A DNA stretch of 32,460 bases. Origin: a virus. Below the pieces are notes generated by a model. It worked only from the letters and a program-made list of their open reading frames with translations. It made no database searches and was not told the DNA's origin. The stretch is taken from IMG/VR virus record IMGVR_UViG_3300027816_000278, positions 1-32,460 of that record; one strand, 5' to 3'. The translations under genes were made by a program, and so were the position numbers. This document shows positions 29,225 through 32,460 of the stretch, piece after piece (positions within the stretch are counted from its first letter, which is position 1; the number at the start of each line of letters is the position of its first letter).

Positions 29225-31129
29225 TCAGAAGAATGTGATTACCCGGCAATAACCATTGCCACCGTTGCCACCAGCGCCGGAGTTGACTGCGTGACCAGCA
29301 CCGCCGCCGCCACCGCCGCCTCCGGGGTATCCGCCGTTCCCACCAGCGCCAGCGGTGGTCGTTCCTGATCCACCGGCACCACCGCCATCACCACCTACAA
29401 AATAGGTGGTTGCGTTAGATCCATTTCCCCCACTGGCATTAGCGAATCCAAACGCGCCCCCACCACCAGTGGTGGCTGTTGAAGAAGTCAAAAGTGAACC
29501 ACCTTTCCCACCGGCTTGTCCGTTTGTAGCTGTAGTGCTCGCTGCGCCAAAACCAGCCGCTCCTGCACCACCTCCTGGCCTATATCCTCCGCGACTACCA
29601 GATGTTCCATTATTTGAAGTTCCTGCTCCACCTGATGCCGATAAGTTATTGCTACCAGAAGCCAATTCTGCGAGACCGCCACCGCCATTTCCGGCTCCCC
29701 CAGATGTACTACTTCCGCCACTGCCCGATGTTCCTGGTCTAGCTGAACCCCATGAACCGAACGATGTTATGGTTCCATCGGTTCCGTTACTTCCATTGGT
29801 ATCGTCCGCAGTTTGTGCTGCGCCACCTGTGCCGCCAGCACCAACCGTCACCGTCTCAGTAGCTCCGAGAGCAGATGCCGGAATCCATAACTCTGTTCTT
29901 CCTCCAGCACCCCCACCGCCACCGCCAAAGGCGGCAGTAGCAGATGACCCGGATGCCCTTCGCCTCCCAGACGCACCGCCACCACCACCACCAAACATCA
30001 ACACATAAACCAGCTTAGCTCCCGCTGGCTTAGTCCAAGTAGATGTGCCTGTACTTGTAAATTCTTGGATGTCTGCACTAGATATTCCGCCGCCACTCGC
30101 CGCAGCCCATGCGACACCAGCAGCAGCAGACGAATCAGCAGTCAGCACAAATCCATTGGTGCCAGCAGCAACACGCACATTGTCTGTGCCGTTGTGAGCA
30201 ATCAAATCACCCTTACTCGTTGTCGGCGCAAGCGCATCAAACGCATCAGTTTGTGTTGTCTGTCCTGTGCCACCGTTAGCAATAGCAACAGTGCCGGTGA
30301 CGTTCGCAGCCGTTCCTGTTGTGTTCTGATTCAACGTCGGAATATCAGCGGCGACAATCGCTCTAAACGTCGGAACACCTGCCGTGCCATTAGGAGCGGC
30401 CAGGACAAAGTTGGCCGTCTTGCTGGCATACGGGTTTTGTGTGTCGCCGTAATTGCCTGCCAGGCTAATGACTGGCGTTGCGCCGCCAGATGAAACGATA
30501 GGCGCAGTCCCGCTAACAGATGTCACGCCACCGCCAGCCACCCAGGCCAACGAAGTGCCATCTGTGCCAATAACCTTGCCGGCGTTCGATGCCTGTTGTT
30601 TGACAAGATCGCCAACCTCAACCAGCTGCGCTTGGCGATCAAATAGTTTGTCATCTCGACCGCCGCCACCGCCGCCGGTCGGCATGATGATCCACTCGCC
30701 CCATTGGCCTGGCGCTTTCTCGAAGCGCAGCATGAGACCTTTCTTCTCATGCTTTGGCATCGGGCCGATCGGGCCTGCTGGGCCTTCTGGCCCTCGTGGC
30801 CCTGGCGGGCCATCCTCACCCTGGTAGCCTTTCTCGCCTTGCGGCCCCGCTGGGCCAACCAGCCCCTGTGGCCCCGTTGGGCCTACAGGGCCAGGGACAC
30901 CTCGCTCGCCTTGTAAACCTCGCGGCCCAACCGGCCCTTGTGGGCCTCGCAGTCCTGTGTCGCCTTTCTCGCCCTGTGGGCCTGGTACTGGGACAGTCTT
31001 TAGCAGAATCTGACCAGGATCGCCCTTCTCGCCCTTCTCACCTTTCGGCCCTTGCTTTGCCTGATCGCGAGCTTGCCTGGCTAGATCCAGTGCTTTTGCC
31101 GCTGCGGCACGGGCGACATCATCACGCAT
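29225..31129 (-). CDS. Collagen-like and polyglycine tail fibre/adhesin
   Basis: This is a 634-residue fibre of three parts. After a helical start, residues 27-39 and 50-122 are Gly-X-Y collagen triplets (5 and 25 glycines) rich in GPQ, GEK and GPP. Residues about 215-345 are beta-structured with [18 protein letters not shown] and [15 protein letters not shown], common in fibre shafts. From about 365 a [15 protein letters not shown] strand leads into a Gly-rich domain with many GGGG runs ending in YCRVITFF, resembling polyglycine-sandwich adhesin tips such as S16 gp38. ATG 31129 overlaps the portal stop and has GGAGG upstream. The C-terminal DNA is AT-richer than average. Confidence 0.85.
   Translation of the reverse strand: MRDDVARAAAAKALDLARQARDQAKQGPKGEKGEKGDPGQILLKTVPVPGPQGEKGDTGLRGPQGPVGPRGLQGERGVPGPVGPTGPQGLVGPAGPQGEKGYQGEDGPPGPRGPEGPAGPIGPMPKHEKKGLMLRFEKAPGQWGEWIIMPTGGGGGGRDDKLFDRQAQLVEVGDLVKQQASNAGKVIGTDGTSLAWVAGGGVTSVSGTAPIVSSGGATPVISLAGNYGDTQNPYASKTANFVLAAPNGTAGVPTFRAIVAADIPTLNQNTTGTAANVTGTVAIANGGTGQTTQTDAFDALAPTTSKGDLIAHNGTDNVRVAAGTNGFVLTADSSAAAGVAWAAASGGGISSADIQEFTSTGTSTWTKPAGAKLVYVLMFGGGGGGASGRRRASGSSATAAFGGGGGGAGGRTELWIPASALGATETVTVGAGGTGGAAQTADDTNGSNGTDGTITSFGSWGSARPGTSGSGGSSTSGGAGNGGGGLAELASGSNNLSASGGAGTSNNGTSGSRGGYRPGGGAGAAGFGAASTTATNGQAGGKGGSLLTSSTATTGGGGAFGFANASGGNGSNATTYFVGGDGGGAGGSGTTTAGAGGNGGYPGGGGGGGGAGHAVNSGAGGNGGNGYCRVITFF
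30757..31051 (-). repeat. Collagen-type Gly-X-Y coding repeats
   Basis: This is a stretch of 9-bp-periodic sequence encoding about 30 Gly-X-Y triplets in two blocks separated by ILLKTVPVP. The glycine codons repeat every third codon without break from residue 50 to 122. Variation in number would be expected by recombination between repeats. Confidence 0.9.
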
Positions 31130-32460
31130 TGAGCGCCTCCATTAGGCGCTGATCGACGTTCTGGCCTTCTGGTACGCCAGCGGCCTGCATCATTGCGTTC
31201 TGCATTGCCATCGCTTCCATCTGCCGGTTCTGGGCCTCTTCCATGAGCACGGCACGCTCCTCGCGGCTGTTGCGCACGCTGGATGGCACGCCGAGCTTGT
31301 CGCCGATGTAGTCGACCGCTGCGTCAGTCTTGAGCGCCAGCTGGCCGTCAGGGCCGAACCCTTGCATCAGCTGCGCGTACTGCAGGATCGCGTTGACCTC
31401 TTCCATGTTCTGGGCCATCGCGAGCGGGGCCACCGGCACCACCTTGACCTCGAGCCCGTTGACCCGGAGCGGCAGGTCGATCATGCCGCGCTCGTCCATG
31501 ACCTCGAGGATCTTGGCCACCAGCGGGATCATCGTCTCGTTGATGAGGCGGCCGAACGCGCTGCCCAGGTTCTGCGCGAGCTCCTTCATCCGCTCGACGA
31601 TCTCGGTGGCAGACCTGGCGCTCATGTTGTCAGGCGGCAGCGACTCATCCAGCAAGATCCGCTTGATGCTGGCCGTCAGGTCGTTGATCACCAGCTGGCT
31701 GACGTTGAAGTCGCCGGCACGGGTAAGGGGCTGCAGGCTGGCACCCTGGGGGCCACCGTTGCGGGCAACCGGGATGATGGCGCCAGGCACGATCTTGACC
31801 GTGTTGGGGTTCAGCACGCCATCGTCGGCAGCGGTATAGACACCGGCCACCGCAAGCGAAGCATTCTTCAGCAGGAGCTCTTTGGTCTTGTTGAGCGTCT
31901 TGATGTCGGGCAGCGCCGTGATCAGCGGGCCTCGACCGTAGATTTCGCCAGCGACCTTCATGTAGCGCGAGATCACCCAGGGCGAGGTTTTGCGGCGCCG
32001 GTAGACGATCTCGGTCTTGGTCAGCTTGTCGATGACGTGATAGCAGTAGTCACCACGCTTGTAGTCGTGGATGGTTGCCTCGATGAGCTCGATGTCATCG
32101 GTCGGCTTCTGCTCGATCCGGCGTGCGAGCTCCTCGCTGATCTTTGCATCCGGCCACTGGCGCTGGATCGACTCGCCCTTCATCCGCATCCGGCGATAGA
32201 CGTTGTCGACCTGGCCGTTGGCGCCTTCCTCGTAGCAGACCAGGAAGAGCGGCACCGGCACAAAGTTGATCGGCGTCACGTCGTCACCAGGCTGCACCAT
32301 CATGCAGGCCGTGCCGACCGCAAGATCCAGCAGGAACTCGCCGATCGCGATGTCGAAGTTGCTCTGCTTCAGCACCGCGAACATCTTGTCGGAGTATGCG
32401 TCGAGGATCGCCTGCGCCTGCCGCGAACGCTCGAGCGGAATCGACGGGCCAGGCTCAAGC
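31122..32460 (-). CDS. Portal protein, C-terminal part (continues from 443-1)
   Basis: These are the remaining residues of the portal, continuing from the fragment at 1-443. Residue 119 is encoded at 32384, giving a total of 538. Motifs include [40 protein letters not shown] and later [21 protein letters not shown], the last being a strong T7-connector-type signature. The stop at 31122 overlaps the collagen fibre start by 8 bases. Residue 106 is Arg in this copy and Gln in the other. Confidence 0.93.
   Translation of the reverse strand, partial: LEPGPSIPLERSRQAQAILDAYSDKMFAVLKQSNFDIAIGEFLLDLAVGTACMMVQPGDDVTPINFVPVPLFLVCYEEGANGQVDNVYRRMRMKGESIQRQWPDAKISEELARRIEQKPTDDIELIEATIHDYKRGDYCYHVIDKLTKTEIVYRRRKTSPWVISRYMKVAGEIYGRGPLITALPDIKTLNKTKELLLKNASLAVAGVYTAADDGVLNPNTVKIVPGAIIPVARNGGPQGASLQPLTRAGDFNVSQLVINDLTASIKRILLDESLPPDNMSARSATEIVERMKELAQNLGSAFGRLINETMIPLVAKILEVMDERGMIDLPLRVNGLEVKVVPVAPLAMAQNMEEVNAILQYAQLMQGFGPDGQLALKTDAAVDYIGDKLGVPSSVRNSREERAVLMEEAQNRQMEAMAMQNAMMQAAGVPEGQNVDQRLMEALNA
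32296..32460. repeat. Right copy of the 165-bp end repeat
   Basis: This matches bases 1-165 with one mismatch (C here at 32422). See the left copy. Joining the ends at this overlap restores the portal reading frame. Confidence 0.95.

Noticed and set aside
29225-31129. Diversity-generating retroelement target or CRISPR-like repeats
   Set aside because: The repeats are collagen and glycine codons. No reverse transcriptase, template repeat or regularly spaced array exists.

Overview
This window is an almost complete tailed-phage genome. It is a short-tailed (podovirus-like) phage of a Gram-negative, fairly GC-rich host, probably a proteobacterium. That host guess rests on base composition, Shine-Dalgarno use and family resemblances only. 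The first 165 bases recur at the end with one mismatch. The portal gene is cut by the window ends and becomes one 538-residue frame when the ends are joined, so the molecule is circular or circularly permuted, with a unit of about 32,295 bp.

Layout. (1) 10,446 leftward to 7,488: a minus-strand early operon with an Arc-like ribbon-helix-helix regulator, a small unknown protein, a RusA-type resolvase, zinc-binding and DUF7696-like proteins, a winged-helix replication-initiator candidate, a 320-bp gap with G-rich sequence, an SSB-tailed small protein and a short phage protein. (2) 7,468-4,792: DNA packaging, with small terminase, four tiny genes (two Cys-rich), then large terminase, closed by an elaborate terminator. 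(3) 4,415-443 and across the junction: a small Cys-containing protein, a phage cupin, two coiled-coil proteins, a DUF6496-like protein, two paralogous small proteins, a spike base protein like that of gene transfer agents, a protein of 28-residue Leu/Glu repeats, an AT-richer fibre-like protein, DUF6321, and the portal. (4) 31,129-27,974: a collagen-like/polyglycine fibre, a small companion, a Bbp19-like protein and the scaffold, closed by a terminator. (5) 27,741-16,293: major capsid (with its own strong sigma70-like promoter), head decoration candidate, tail tubular proteins A and B, four internal virion (ejection) proteins, a T7-gp17-type fibre, and a protein with a dockerin/EF-hand calcium loop. 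(6) 16,261-14,328: a lysis cassette of small membrane proteins, a three-TM holin and a GH108 muramidase. (7) 10,636-14,348, the only plus-strand block: unknown protein, membrane peptide, serine recombinase, membrane peptide, unknown protein, YqaJ exonuclease and RecT annealase.

How it works together. The virion and ejection apparatus are T7-like in plan, but there is no phage RNA polymerase, DNA polymerase or primase/helicase. The phage must use host polymerases, with its own initiator candidate, an SSB-like protein, YqaJ/RecT recombination and RusA. Two divergent early transcripts start from 10,447-10,635, where inverted and direct repeats suggest repressor control. No long integrase, CI-type repressor, reverse transcriptase, CRISPR array or tRNA was found. 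The most interesting points are the structured element after the terminase, a 21-bp sequence shared by two promoter regions, the repeat-built receptor or virion proteins, and the small serine recombinase beside RecT/YqaJ.
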